The notes beneath the pieces were generated by a model. The model was not told where the DNA came from, did not search any database, and worked only from the letters and a program-made list of their open reading frames with translations. From the IMG/VR virus record IMGVR_UViG_3300030020_000050, positions 1 through 41,758 of that record: a stretch of 41,758 nt of DNA; one strand, written 5' to 3'. This document shows, one piece after another, positions 6,721 to 13,920 of this stretch. Numbering within the stretch: the stretch's first letter is position 1; each line of letters starts with the position of its first letter. The translations under genes were made by a program, and so were the position numbers. The stretch is from a virus.

Positions 6721-7315
6721 TGGCTTCCCGAAGCTGTATGTGGTCGGCCCAATGTCAGGGGTCAAGGACAAGAACATGCGGCTGTTCGAGGAGACCGAAA
6801 ACGATCTGCTCGATCGTGGGTACCCGGTGCAGACACCGTTCATGTTCGAGCAGCTCGGAGTGGACTGGAACGAGTACCTGGCGTTGTCAATCAAATACCT
6901 GCTGACGGAGAACGTGGAGTGCCTCGTGTTTCTCCCCGGCTGGCAGTTCTCGCGGGGTGCCCTCATCGAGTTCGGTGTGGCAACGTCGGTGGGCCTGCCG
7001 TGCCTGTCGTGGCCGGACATGTGCGTGATTGGTGCCGAGAAGGCGGAGCGTGACAATCCGCTGCCCCTGACCCGAGCAGGCATGTTGGTACACGGTGAGC
7101 GTCAGCACGAGTACGGCCACCCGAGCGAGGACTTCTCCCGGATCGCTGCGATGTGGAGTCCGCTGTTCGGGATCGACGTGAAACCTGAGCAGGTGGCGCT
7201 CGCTCAGATATGCGTGAAGCTGTCCAGGCTCGTTGTCACGCCGGGCCACTACGACAGCATCGTTGACATCGCCGGGTATGCGGAGACCTACGAGATGGTG
7301 AGGCGGCAGGCATGA
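6704..7315 (+). CDS. DUF4406-DUF6378 fusion protein
   Basis: This encodes 203 residues from ATG 6704. Residues 8-110 match the DUF4406 pattern: YVVGPMSGVKDKN, VDWNEYL, CLVFLPGWQFSRGALIEF. That fold is related to nucleoside 2-deoxyribosyltransferases. Residues 125-203 match DUF6378: GERQHEYGHPSEDFSRIAAM, then QICVKLSRL and DSIVDIAGYAETYE. Both domains occur as separate phage proteins; here they are one chain. A role in nucleotide metabolism or base modification is possible but unproven. The gene overlaps both neighbours. Confidence 0.8.
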   Translation: MTRTLDGFPKLYVVGPMSGVKDKNMRLFEETENDLLDRGYPVQTPFMFEQLGVDWNEYLALSIKYLLTENVECLVFLPGWQFSRGALIEFGVATSVGLPCLSWPDMCVIGAEKAERDNPLPLTRAGMLVHGERQHEYGHPSEDFSRIAAMWSPLFGIDVKPEQVALAQICVKLSRLVVTPGHYDSIVDIAGYAETYEMVRRQA

Positions 7316-8037
7316 CAATCGTCCGGCCCGATGTCACGTTCGACGCGAAGAAGCATAAATACTACCTCGATGGTGAGGAACTGCTTGGGATCTCGACGGT
7401 TGCCAAGATTGGCGGCGCGCTCGACGCATTCGGTGTAGCGTCAGCGTGGGGGTACAACCTCGGGGTCGAAGGGGCGTATGAGATACGCAACCTCAGCCAG
7501 TTCGAGACGCTCAAGGCGTTCAAGGATGAGATGAAACGCCGCGGCCTGACGCCGTGGTCGAAAAGCAAAAAGGCCCAGGACCGTGGGAACTATGTCCACG
7601 ATGTCCTGGAGGCGCTAGCAACGAGCGGCGAGGTGCCCGACCTGGATGGCATTGCCGGGGAGGAGGCAGGCCACGCGAGAGGCGTACTCAAGTGGTACGT
7701 GGAGTGGCAGCCGAGCTTCGTGTCCACGGAGGTGCAGGTGGTATCCGCCACCCACAAGTTCGCCGGCAGGTACGACATCCGGGCCAGGGTGAAGGACGTG
7801 CTGTGCCTCATCGACCTCAAGACATCGAAGCGCGTGTACGAGGAGCAGCATTTCCCTCAGCTCATGGGCTATGAGATTGCCAGCGTCGAGATGGGCTTCC
7901 CGCCCACGGAGGAGCAGTACGTCCTGAACACACACCCGGACGGGACATATGACTTCGTGCTCTCGACGGCGATCGAAGAGGACTTCCTGGCGTTCCTCGC
8001 TGCGGCTAAGTCCATCCGAAGGATGAAGGGCAAGTAA
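7312..8037 (+). CDS. Cas4/RecB-like PD-(D/E)XK exonuclease
   Basis: This encodes 241 residues; the ATG at 7312 overlaps the preceding TGA. Core motifs in order are His96 (NYVHDVLE), Asp155 (FAGRYDIRA), Asp168 and Lys170 (LIDLKTSKR), and a Gln/Tyr motif (FPQLMGYE, residues 181-188). This is the RecB-nuclease/Cas4 arrangement. Four conserved cysteines of an iron-sulphur cluster are not seen. Next to an Erf-like annealing protein it probably supplies the exonuclease of a two-part phage recombination system. Confidence 0.82.
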   Translation: MTIVRPDVTFDAKKHKYYLDGEELLGISTVAKIGGALDAFGVASAWGYNLGVEGAYEIRNLSQFETLKAFKDEMKRRGLTPWSKSKKAQDRGNYVHDVLEALATSGEVPDLDGIAGEEAGHARGVLKWYVEWQPSFVSTEVQVVSATHKFAGRYDIRARVKDVLCLIDLKTSKRVYEEQHFPQLMGYEIASVEMGFPPTEEQYVLNTHPDGTYDFVLSTAIEEDFLAFLAAAKSIRRMKGK

Positions 8038-8041
8038 TGGG

Positions 8042-8069
8042 TTTTACCGTCTCCCCGTCAACCTAGATT
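8042..8069 (+). promoter_or_regulatory. Promoter-like element upstream of the erf-like gene
   Basis: TTTTACCGTC (8042-8051) and TAGATT (8064-8069) lie in the 30-base gap before the erf-like gene. The same decamer precedes TATAGT at 10669-10695. TTTTAC would be the -35 with a 16-base spacer. The ATG at 8077 follows so closely that the transcript may be leaderless, which fits the poor ribosome site. Confidence 0.4.
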
Positions 8070-8076
8070 GGATGCC

Positions 8077-8733
8077 ATGACCGACACAGAAGACAAGTTC
8101 GTCAGCGTGAAGGATGCGCTGCTGGACTTTCACCGCAACATGCCTGACATACAGAAGACGAAGGACAACCCCGGCTTCAAGGGCGCGAAGTACGTGCCCC
8201 TGGACGAGGTGATGGACGCGGTGATACCCATGCTGGAGGAGCGCGAGCTTCTATGGGTGTGTGAACCGGACATCAACGTGGACACGAGTGTCCCGATGCC
8301 GATACTCAGGTGGAAACTCGTCTACCTGCCGAACGGGACCGAACTCACCGGCGACTACCCCCTACTGCTGGACAAACAGAACGCACAGGGCATGGGGTCC
8401 GCCATCACCTACGCCAGGCGGTATGCACTCATGTGTGTGCTGGGCCTCGTCGCTGACGAAGACGACGATGGCAATGCGGCGTCCGGGGTGGGCGACAAGG
8501 GCAAGGACGCATCACGTCCCGCTGCTCCGACAATCCCGCTCGACAGGGCAAAGGCGATCCTGGCAACGGCACAGTCAATCAATCTCGCGGAAGACACGAC
8601 GCTCGTCTCCGTGTTCAAGGCGAAGCTCGCTTCGGTGGGCGCCGTCGAAAACAAGATCGCGCTTCTCACCGTCGATCAGGCGGAGGATGTGGAAGCGTGG
8701 CTGGCAAGGGAGGCTGAGCGTGTTCCTAGCTGA
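8077..8733 (+). CDS. Erf-like single-strand annealing protein
   Basis: This encodes 218 residues from ATG 8077; TTG 8068 would add three residues. The first 130 residues fit the ERF superfamily: FHRNMPDIQKTKDNPGFKG, KYVPLDEVMDAVIPML, then GMGSAITYARRYALMCVLGL near residues 105-124. A linker and a helical C-terminal domain follow. ERF proteins form rings on single-stranded DNA and anneal complementary strands. The Cas4/RecB-like nuclease is directly upstream. No ribosome site is visible. Confidence 0.85.
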   Translation: MTDTEDKFVSVKDALLDFHRNMPDIQKTKDNPGFKGAKYVPLDEVMDAVIPMLEERELLWVCEPDINVDTSVPMPILRWKLVYLPNGTELTGDYPLLLDKQNAQGMGSAITYARRYALMCVLGLVADEDDDGNAASGVGDKGKDASRPAAPTIPLDRAKAILATAQSINLAEDTTLVSVFKAKLASVGAVENKIALLTVDQAEDVEAWLAREAERVPS

Positions 8734-8962
8734 GCGCCTAGCGCAGGCCGTGATAGACGCCGGGAGCGGCCTGGAGATATACCCGTCATATGTAACTGAC
8801 CAGGACGGCGCCCGGCTGGTCGGATGGACCGTGAGCGTCGGGATCGGAAACGACCCTAGCTACATGTGGTTCACGAAGGAATCACGCTATCTAGAACATG
8901 CGTGTCAGAGCGCCATTGACGAGATAGCCAAACGAAACGAGGAGGCCAAAAATGCAGGTTAG
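8720..8962 (+). CDS. Unknown small protein (80 residues)
   Basis: The GTG at 8720 overlaps the erf-like gene by 14 bases, with GGGAGG six bases upstream. The protein starts MFLAERLAQAVIDAGSG and looks like mixed alpha/beta, with strands (GWTVSVGIG, YMWFTKES) and a charged C-terminal helix (IDEIAKRNEEAKNAG). No family is recognised. Confidence 0.65.
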   Translation: MFLAERLAQAVIDAGSGLEIYPSYVTDQDGARLVGWTVSVGIGNDPSYMWFTKESRYLEHACQSAIDEIAKRNEEAKNAG

Positions 8963-9122
8963 TCTCTCGGGGATTTTGGGCGTCGCCTTCGTGGTGCTCA
9001 AGCTCACCGGTACGATCGCATGGTCGTGGGTGTGGGTGCTCGCCCCATTCTGGATCCCGTTCATTCTCGTGGCGGTCATCCTGCTGATCGGACTGTGCTT
9101 GGCGGCTGGGACGCGACGATGA
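8952..9122 (+). CDS. Small two-span membrane protein
   Basis: This encodes 56 residues from ATG 8952, with GGAGG nearby and an 11-base overlap with the previous gene. Two hydrophobic segments are visible: GILGVAFVVLKL near residues 7-18 and a long one from IAWSWVWVLAPFWIPFILVA to residue 51. The KLTG...WSWVWVLAPFWIP pattern resembles small phage proteins annotated as transmembrane Fragile-X-F. Its role is unknown; it probably sits in the host membrane during early infection. Confidence 0.7.
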   Translation: MQVSLSGILGVAFVVLKLTGTIAWSWVWVLAPFWIPFILVAVILLIGLCLAAGTRR

Positions 9123-9484
9123 CAGCCTCACTCGTCAACAGCACGCGCCGCGAGATGTTCCGGCTGCGTACCACCGCGTCACGTATCAAGGACGCATGGA
9201 TCATCGCAGTCCCGGAACGCTTCATGCGGCAGGCGATCCTGAGCGTGGTAGCGGAGCGCGGCTACCAGCTCGGGAAGTGGGGCGCACAGCACCATCAGCC
9301 GGCCGTGTGGCTGGCAATCCTGACCGAGGAGGTCGGGGAGGTTGCTAAGGAGATCGCAGACGCCACGGCAGGCGGCATCAAGTTCAACCACGAGCACTAC
9401 CGCAACGAGCTAGTACAGGTGGCGGCTGTAGCCGTCGCTGCAATCGAGTCCCTCGACGTAGAAAGGTCGTCTGGCAATGACTGA
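9119..9484 (+). CDS. MazG-like nucleotide pyrophosphohydrolase
   Basis: This encodes 121 residues; the ATG at 9119 overlaps the previous TGA. The pattern RGYQLGKWG...WLAILTEEVGEVAKE followed by RNELVQVAAVAVAAIESL is that of the MazG-like helical family. The metal-binding EExGE (near residues 70-74) is present; the second motif begins Glu97 and has Gln where Asp is common. Family members hydrolyse (d)NTPs to monophosphates and may also lower alarmone levels. It overlaps the winged-helix gene. Confidence 0.75.
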   Translation: MTASLVNSTRREMFRLRTTASRIKDAWIIAVPERFMRQAILSVVAERGYQLGKWGAQHHQPAVWLAILTEEVGEVAKEIADATAGGIKFNHEHYRNELVQVAAVAVAAIESLDVERSSGND

Positions 9485-9716
9485 CACCATCACTCTCACC
9501 GGCAAGCAGGCGAAGGTCATCGTGGCCCTCGCCAATGCCAAGAAGGGCACCGCTAAGGCGCTCGGCACCACGTCCACGTTCATGGGTCGCCTCATGGAGC
9601 GCGGCTGGGTTGAGGTCACGGCGCAGCAGGCCACCGGCGGCAGGGCGGCCCACGTCTACAGGCTGACAACGGTTGGCAAAGCGCTCGTTCGTCGAGCACG
9701 CAAAGTGGACTACTAG
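9477..9716 (+). CDS. Winged-helix DNA-binding protein
   Basis: This encodes 79 residues from ATG 9477, overlapping the MazG-like gene by 8 bases. KQAKVIVALANAKKG, then KALGTTSTFMGRLMERGWVEV, then HVYRLTTVGKALVRRA follows the MarR/winged-helix order of helices ending in a wing strand. It is probably a small transcriptional regulator of phage or host genes. The exact subfamily is not determined. Confidence 0.65.
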   Translation: MTDTITLTGKQAKVIVALANAKKGTAKALGTTSTFMGRLMERGWVEVTAQQATGGRAAHVYRLTTVGKALVRRARKVDY

Positions 9717-9725
9717 TCCACGCTC

Positions 9726-10076
9726 ATGGACCCCTTCGACCTGCGTACATACCGCGAAGAGTCATACCGGGTGAGCGAGGCACACGCCTCGGCCATCGTG
9801 GAGCTGAGGATGACGGGCGAGGAACATGCCCGTGCTGAGGCCAAGTACCACAGGGTACTGGCCGTGGCAATCGCCGCCCTCATCCCCGAGGTGGGGAAGA
9901 CTCTTGCGGAGACGCAGGCGAAGGGGACACCCGAGGTGCAGGAGGCCAAAATCTCCCGTGACATCTCGGCCGCATACGACCGGGCCGCGATGGAGCGGCT
10001 TCGCAAGCTCAGGGATGACCGCGCGTCACTCCTGACAATGGGAGCCTGGTCGCGTGCCAACGAGGAGCAGTCGTGA
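9726..10076 (+). CDS. Unknown helical protein
   Basis: This encodes 116 residues starting MDPFDLRTYREESYR. The ATG at 9726 lacks a clear ribosome site; the gap to the previous gene is 9 bases. The sequence is almost entirely helical and Ala/Glu/Arg-rich (VSEAHASAIVELRMTGEEHA, DRAAMERLRKLRDDRAS). A coiled coil is likely. No function is recognised. Confidence 0.6.
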   Translation: MDPFDLRTYREESYRVSEAHASAIVELRMTGEEHARAEAKYHRVLAVAIAALIPEVGKTLAETQAKGTPEVQEAKISRDISAAYDRAAMERLRKLRDDRASLLTMGAWSRANEEQS

Positions 10077-10153
10077 CATTCGCGCTCGTGTGTTTCGCCG
10101 GGTGCATGTTCATGTGGCTGACGATCGAATCGTGGGAACCCCCAACAACATGA
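10073..10153 (+). CDS. Tiny hydrophobic peptide (26 residues)
   Basis: GTG 10073 overlaps the previous TGA (GTGA) and is preceded by GAGGAG five bases upstream. The frame reads M, TFALVCFAGCMFMWLTI, then ESWEPPTT. It is a single possible membrane span. The ribosome site and overlap support translation, but the short length makes it uncertain. Confidence 0.5.
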   Translation: MTFALVCFAGCMFMWLTIESWEPPTT

Positions 10154-10163
10154 GGAGCGAGCA

Positions 10164-10694
10164 ATGGGCAAGATCGACCCCGAGACAGGGGAGCTTACGG
10201 GTGAGCTAGAGCCGCTCGAACGTGAACAGTTCCGTGCAGAGCAGGCAGAGATAGACCTCCAGTTGGCCAATGAGGATCTCGCCCGCCAACGCCGTATCAT
10301 TGCCAGTCTGAAGGCGCAGCTAGGCAAGCAGAAGGCGGAGGCGCCCGAAGGCAAAAGCGCGGAGCTGATCGCCCGCTACTACTCAAAGCGCATGACGAAG
10401 ACGAAGGGCTGGAAGTTCGGGGAAAAGCGGAAGGACTGCGTCATAGCCCGGCTCAGGGAAGGGTTCACCCCCGAGTACATGTGCCGAGCGATCGACGGAC
10501 TCGCTATCGGTGCCTCTCAGAACCAGGACACCGGCGTCAAGTATGACGACCTTGAGTTCCTGGCCCGTAACGAGGTTCATCTCGAAAGATTCCATGAGGT
10601 CGCGGAACGTAACGACGCGCCCACCCTTATCACACCGGCTTGGTTGAGGTGTTTGGCTGGCCTCGACTTTTTACCGTCCGAGCTGTCGCTATAG
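10164..10694 (+). CDS. Replication-loader-like protein (putative)
   Basis: This encodes 176 residues from ATG 10164 with GAGGAG upstream. Residues 1-60 form a charged coiled coil (ELEPLEREQFRAEQAEIDL). The C-terminal 110 residues (ARYYSKRMTKTKGWKF, ARLREGFTPEYMCRAIDGLA, VKYDDLEFLARNEVHLERF) resemble the C-terminal domain of phage replisome organiser or helicase-loader proteins, which often carry a KYDDLE..LR...VERF motif. If so it could bring host helicase to the phage origin. This rests on motif memory only. Confidence 0.5.
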   Translation: MGKIDPETGELTGELEPLEREQFRAEQAEIDLQLANEDLARQRRIIASLKAQLGKQKAEAPEGKSAELIARYYSKRMTKTKGWKFGEKRKDCVIARLREGFTPEYMCRAIDGLAIGASQNQDTGVKYDDLEFLARNEVHLERFHEVAERNDAPTLITPAWLRCLAGLDFLPSELSL

Positions 10695-10695
10695 T
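10669..10695 (+). promoter_or_regulatory. Promoter-like element upstream of 10765-11439
   Basis: TTTTACCGTC (10669-10678) and TATAGT (10690-10695) overlap the end of the preceding gene. They repeat the arrangement found before the erf-like gene at 8042-8069. TATAGT is a good -10 hexamer. About 70 bases of untranslated leader would follow before ATG 10765. The spacing is 15-16 bases if TTTTAC or TTTTTA is the -35. Confidence 0.45.
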
Positions 10696-10764
10696 GTGAT
10701 CCACACCGGAGAGGTTGTCTGCCGGCCCAGACATATTCCCCCTAACAGGAACGAGCAACCCAAC

Positions 10765-11439
10765 ATGCCCGCCACGATCACCCTGGATGACGAGCTGACG
10801 TACGCCGACAAAGCCGAGGTTCTTCCCGTGCTAGCACAGGCGGTCGAGAAGCCCCGACTTGCAATCTTCCGCAGCGAAAAGAACCTCCGTGACGGATGCG
10901 GGACACAGGAGCAGGTGAACGAGGCGTACCTGGAGCACGGACCCGCCATCTACCGCGTCCTGGCAATCGCTTCTCGTGGAATGCACATGGAGCAGGATTG
11001 GGAGCGCTACATCGCGGAGCATCTCGCCGGACAGACAGTCGGGTTCCCCAAGATCAGGACGGACACGCTGGAACAGATCATGGAGACACGGCTTGTCCCC
11101 ATCGCTCCCCTGCGAAGCAAACTCGTGACGCATCTCGTGTCGAACGATCACCTCACATGGCGCAGCCTGATGAAGACGAGCTACGAACACATGGCTCGCT
11201 TCGTGAGGGACGGCGCGACGGACATAGGTAGCCGCATTGACATCCGTGAGTGGTACATGGATGAGAACACCACCCGTGAGGAAGCTGGATGGAAAACAGA
11301 CCAGTTCCGGTACCACATGGGCCTCAAGGCCCGAGGCGAGGCCGGGGGCAACACGCGGCTCCTATGGCTGTCGGACTACCACAGGGCGGCGGCGGTCGCA
11401 TTGTCAATCAACGCGGATCTCCGAGAGGTAGGCGTATAG
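10765..11439 (+). CDS. Unknown protein upstream of ssb
   Basis: This encodes 224 residues from ATG 10765 (MPATITLDDELTYADK). A GTG at 10696 would extend it by 23 residues but overlaps the promoter-like element. It is soluble and mixed alpha/beta, with several Trp and Arg residues (EQDWERYIAEHLAGQTVGF, HLTWRSLMKTSYEHMARFV, EWYMDENTTREEAGWKTDQF). It directly precedes ssb with no gap, suggesting a DNA-metabolism role. No family is recognised. Confidence 0.65.
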   Translation: MPATITLDDELTYADKAEVLPVLAQAVEKPRLAIFRSEKNLRDGCGTQEQVNEAYLEHGPAIYRVLAIASRGMHMEQDWERYIAEHLAGQTVGFPKIRTDTLEQIMETRLVPIAPLRSKLVTHLVSNDHLTWRSLMKTSYEHMARFVRDGATDIGSRIDIREWYMDENTTREEAGWKTDQFRYHMGLKARGEAGGNTRLLWLSDYHRAAAVALSINADLREVGV

Positions 11440-11820
11440 ATGCAGGATCTCAACACAGTCACGATCATTGGCAGGCTCACCCGTGACCCGGAGCTACGTG
11501 CTCTGCCGTCAGGGATGAGTGTGTGCGAGTTCAGCCTCGCTGTCAATGGGAGCGTCAAGAAGGGCGAAGTGTGGGAAGACGAGGCGAACTTCGTCAACTG
11601 CACGCTCTTCGGGGCGCAGGCCGAGTCCCTCGTGAAGTTCTCGCAGAAGGGCGACCGGCTGGCAATCGTCGGACGCCTCAAGCAGGAACGCTGGGAGGAA
11701 GCCAACGGTACGAAGCGTGAGCGCATCAAGGTGATCGTGAACACGTCGCAGTTCCTCACCCCCAAACGTGACGACGGGGACGCAAAGCCCGCCGACGCGC
11801 CATCCGACGCACCTTTCTAG
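11440..11820 (+). CDS. ssb: Single-stranded DNA-binding protein
   Basis: This encodes 126 residues from the ATG right after the previous stop. The OB fold is clear: MQDLNTVTIIGRLTRDPELR, FSLAVNG, EANFVNCTLFGAQAE, KGDRLAIVGRLKQERWEE. The C-terminal tail is short, acidic (RDDGDAKPADAPSD) and ends APF, consistent with the SSB tail that recruits partners. It protects single-stranded DNA during replication and recombination. Confidence 0.96.
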   Translation: MQDLNTVTIIGRLTRDPELRALPSGMSVCEFSLAVNGSVKKGEVWEDEANFVNCTLFGAQAESLVKFSQKGDRLAIVGRLKQERWEEANGTKRERIKVIVNTSQFLTPKRDDGDAKPADAPSDAPF

Positions 11821-11828
11821 GAGGCAAC

Positions 11829-12131
11829 ATGAGCGTACCCACACCCACCCCGGAGCACCTGATGAAGGCGCTACTGACCCTCAACAAGGAGGAGGCCGTA
11901 GCAATGGATGCCGGCGACACGCTCGCTGACAGGTTCTCCAGGGCGCTCGGCATCCCGGCGGACGACGTGACGGCGTTCGTCGCTCCCGTCTCCATCGCGG
12001 TCCTGGACATTGTCAACCACTACCCCGAGTCGGACGTACCCGACGAGGTGCGAGGGCACGTCATTGCTAGCGAAGGGTTCCTGCGCGGCCTGGAACTCGG
12101 TCGTGTGATCGAGCGGCAGGCACAGGCATGA
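11829..12131 (+). CDS. Unknown helical protein, paralogue 1
   Basis: This encodes 100 residues from ATG 11829, with AGGAGG just upstream. It is largely helical (HLMKALLTLNKEEAVAMDAG, SIAVLDIVNHY) and ends EGFLRGLELGRVIERQAQA. That ending resembles LYLMGVELGKQLG in the next gene, suggesting the two are distant paralogues. Function is unknown; position after ssb suggests an accessory role. Confidence 0.6.
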   Translation: MSVPTPTPEHLMKALLTLNKEEAVAMDAGDTLADRFSRALGIPADDVTAFVAPVSIAVLDIVNHYPESDVPDEVRGHVIASEGFLRGLELGRVIERQAQA

Positions 12132-12415
12132 ACGACGACCGGGTGCGTGCTGCGTCACAAGCGTTGACAATCAACTTCGACGATCGTGGCGGGGAGGAAA
12201 CCTCATACGACGCTATGCAGCGCGTCTTCGGCGGAGTGTCCGACGAGTTCGTTGAAGAATTCGCTCAGCACGCACTCGGTCTATACATGATGCTCTACAA
12301 GCGGACGCAGATGCCTCATCTTGTGCCCGTGAACCTGTACCTGATGGGCGTCGAGCTGGGGAAACAGCTCGGCGTCGGTGAGGGCGCGGAGATGTTCGGA
12401 GGTCTCGATGGCTGA
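12128..12415 (+). CDS. Unknown helical protein, paralogue 2
   Basis: This encodes 95 residues; the ATG at 12128 overlaps the preceding TGA. It includes FGGVSDEFVEEFAQHALGLY and LYLMGVELGKQLGVGEG. The C-terminal helix resembles that of the preceding gene. No known family is recognised. It is coupled to both neighbours by overlaps. Confidence 0.6.
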   Translation: MNDDRVRAASQALTINFDDRGGEETSYDAMQRVFGGVSDEFVEEFAQHALGLYMMLYKRTQMPHLVPVNLYLMGVELGKQLGVGEGAEMFGGLDG

Positions 12416-12731
12416 CACACACGAGTTCCAGGAAGGGAACGACCCGCGTAACCAGGGCACCTGTGTGAGGTGTGGACGTGGTGAGATGCACATAGTCCAC
12501 ATGCACAGGCCCGTCCAGGCTGACAGGTACGACGGGTATGACAATGACGTGTCGGTAGCGCCCCTGGCGGGCCGGACGTTGGCAGCACTACAGGTTCTCC
12601 ACCGCGAATTCACGCCCGGCAGTCTGGCAATCGCCAGGGCGGTGCTGATGGAGTCCGGTGCCTGTATATGCCGGGGGCTTGGGTATGAACGCGACTGTCC
12701 GATCCACGGACATGACGGGAGTGAGCAATGA
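12408..12731 (+). CDS. Small protein with two Cys/His clusters
   Basis: This encodes 107 residues from ATG 12408, with CGGAGG a few bases upstream. CVRCGRGEMHIVHMH (residues 21-35 or so) and CICRGLGYERDCPIHGH near the C-terminus look like two small zinc sites. The middle is helical (GRTLAALQVLHREFTPGSLA). It may bind nucleic acid or act in protein contacts. No family is recognised. Confidence 0.6.
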   Translation: MADTHEFQEGNDPRNQGTCVRCGRGEMHIVHMHRPVQADRYDGYDNDVSVAPLAGRTLAALQVLHREFTPGSLAIARAVLMESGACICRGLGYERDCPIHGHDGSEQ

Positions 12732-13579
12732 AGCTGACAGTCGGACTGTGCGGACTCGCTGGGCTGTATGCCCCAGGGACACCCGCCGAAAAGATCGCAC
12801 GACGCAAGATGATGGCAGCGGCCACCGGGATCAACCGGGACAGGATCGACCTGTTCGACCCTGCGAGCGCCGCGTTCATCAAGCAGACCATTGCCGAAGG
12901 GACACCCGTCCTGCCGGTGTACGACCATGTGGCATACGGGGAGGTAGCGACCACGCTCCCGGCGCTCATTGCCGCAGCAGGACTCACCCCTCAGAACTGC
13001 CCGCGTATCGAGATCCGGAACGAGCCGTACTACGAACAGATCACGGCGCAGCAGTACGCAGTCGAGTACGACGCAGCGAAGAAAGCGCTCGACGGCAAGG
13101 GGTTCATCCTCCTGGCTAAAGGGTGGGGTGACTACTACGACGTGAATGCGTGGTCACAGGAGGAAGGCGGGCGAGGGTGGAACCGAGACCTGCAGCTGGC
13201 CCTCGGCTACTCGGTAGACGAGTGGGCGATGCACTTCTACGGCCCGCAGGGTGCTCGTGGTGTGCAGGGCGGAGGCAACGCGACAGGCTGGGGTGCCATC
13301 ACCCCGACCATTGCCAACCTCGTGAAGGACGGGATCTGGAAGCCCGTCCACATTACGGAGTGTGGCGAGGACGCAAGCGTCACTCCCGCTGAACAGGCGT
13401 CGGCGTGGCAGCAGTACGTTCTCGAAGGGTGTGTCCTCGGGATCGAGTCGGTCTACATCTACTCGTCGAACGATGGCAATGGGGAAACCTACGGCTGCTT
13501 CGACGAACACTTCAACGCGAAGCCTGCGGTGGCTGCGGTTGCCGGCGCGATGGCTCGACTGAAAGCGGTGGCACGATGA
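12728..13579 (+). CDS. Clan GH-A glycoside hydrolase
   Basis: This encodes 283 residues; the ATG at 12728 overlaps the previous TGA. The sequence fits a TIM barrel of the GH-A clan: RIEIRNEPYY carries the acid/base Glu99 after Asn98, WAMHFYG supplies a His-x-Tyr at about 169-171, and HITECGED supplies the candidate nucleophile Glu211. No signal peptide or membrane segment is visible. GH-A enzymes cleave beta-linked glycans. Substrate and subfamily cannot be read here. It could attack host cell-wall or capsule glycan, but it sits at the end of the replication operon rather than with tail or lysis genes. Confidence 0.75.
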   Translation: MKLTVGLCGLAGLYAPGTPAEKIARRKMMAAATGINRDRIDLFDPASAAFIKQTIAEGTPVLPVYDHVAYGEVATTLPALIAAAGLTPQNCPRIEIRNEPYYEQITAQQYAVEYDAAKKALDGKGFILLAKGWGDYYDVNAWSQEEGGRGWNRDLQLALGYSVDEWAMHFYGPQGARGVQGGGNATGWGAITPTIANLVKDGIWKPVHITECGEDASVTPAEQASAWQQYVLEGCVLGIESVYIYSSNDGNGETYGCFDEHFNAKPAVAAVAGAMARLKAVAR

Positions 13580-13674
13580 GGAAGCGAAGCACCGGCAAGC
13601 TGATCGAACGCAAGCAGGTTCCGGCCGAACACTACCCGTGTGAGGGGCCGCTGCACACGTACACCGTGACTTAG
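13576..13674 (+). CDS. Tiny basic protein (32 residues)
   Basis: The ATG at 13576 overlaps the TGA of the glycoside hydrolase gene. The protein runs from MRKRSTGKLIERKQ to LHTYTVT. It is basic at the N-terminus and has one Cys. It is the last gene before the terminator. Only the overlap pattern supports it. Confidence 0.45.
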   Translation: MRKRSTGKLIERKQVPAEHYPCEGPLHTYTVT

Positions 13675-13764
13675 AGGGCACAGCCCTCGCAAGAGAGTCG
13701 GGCAGCCGTGCTAGGCTGTCAGACGGCCAGGGGTTCATTGCTCCCCTTGGCTCCTAGTTGGGAA

Positions 13765-13800
13765 GGGGCACCGGCTGTTGGGGCTGGTGCCCCTTTTTTA
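13765..13800 (+). terminator. Rho-independent terminator of the rightward operon
   Basis: GGGGCACC (13765-13772) pairs with GGTGCCCC (13786-13793), and the stem extends inward with one mismatch. A run of six or more T residues follows (13794 onward). This is a canonical terminator for the 4230-13674 operon. The 90 bases before it (13675-13764) hold other short hairpins but no gene. Confidence 0.92.
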
Positions 13801-13920
13801 TGCCCCGAGCCATCCGTAGTTTCCCACAAACTTCTCCACGTTGTCCATACGCACGGTGCTATCCATGTCCTCTCGTGTGGACTTGCAACCTCCCAGGCTG
13901 CGGGGGGATTGTCAAGGGTA

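Noticed and set aside
5853-6752. A 299-residue minus-strand frame opposite the early genes
   Set aside because: It lies opposite three well-linked rightward genes and shows Arg/Ser-rich shadow composition with no motif.
13681-13764. A tRNA-like segment with GGGGTTCATTGCTCCCC and a neighbouring GCCGT/ACGGC stem
   Set aside because: The T-arm does not form a 5-bp stem with a 7-base loop, and no acceptor stem or anticodon arm can be drawn. It is better seen as hairpins before the terminator.
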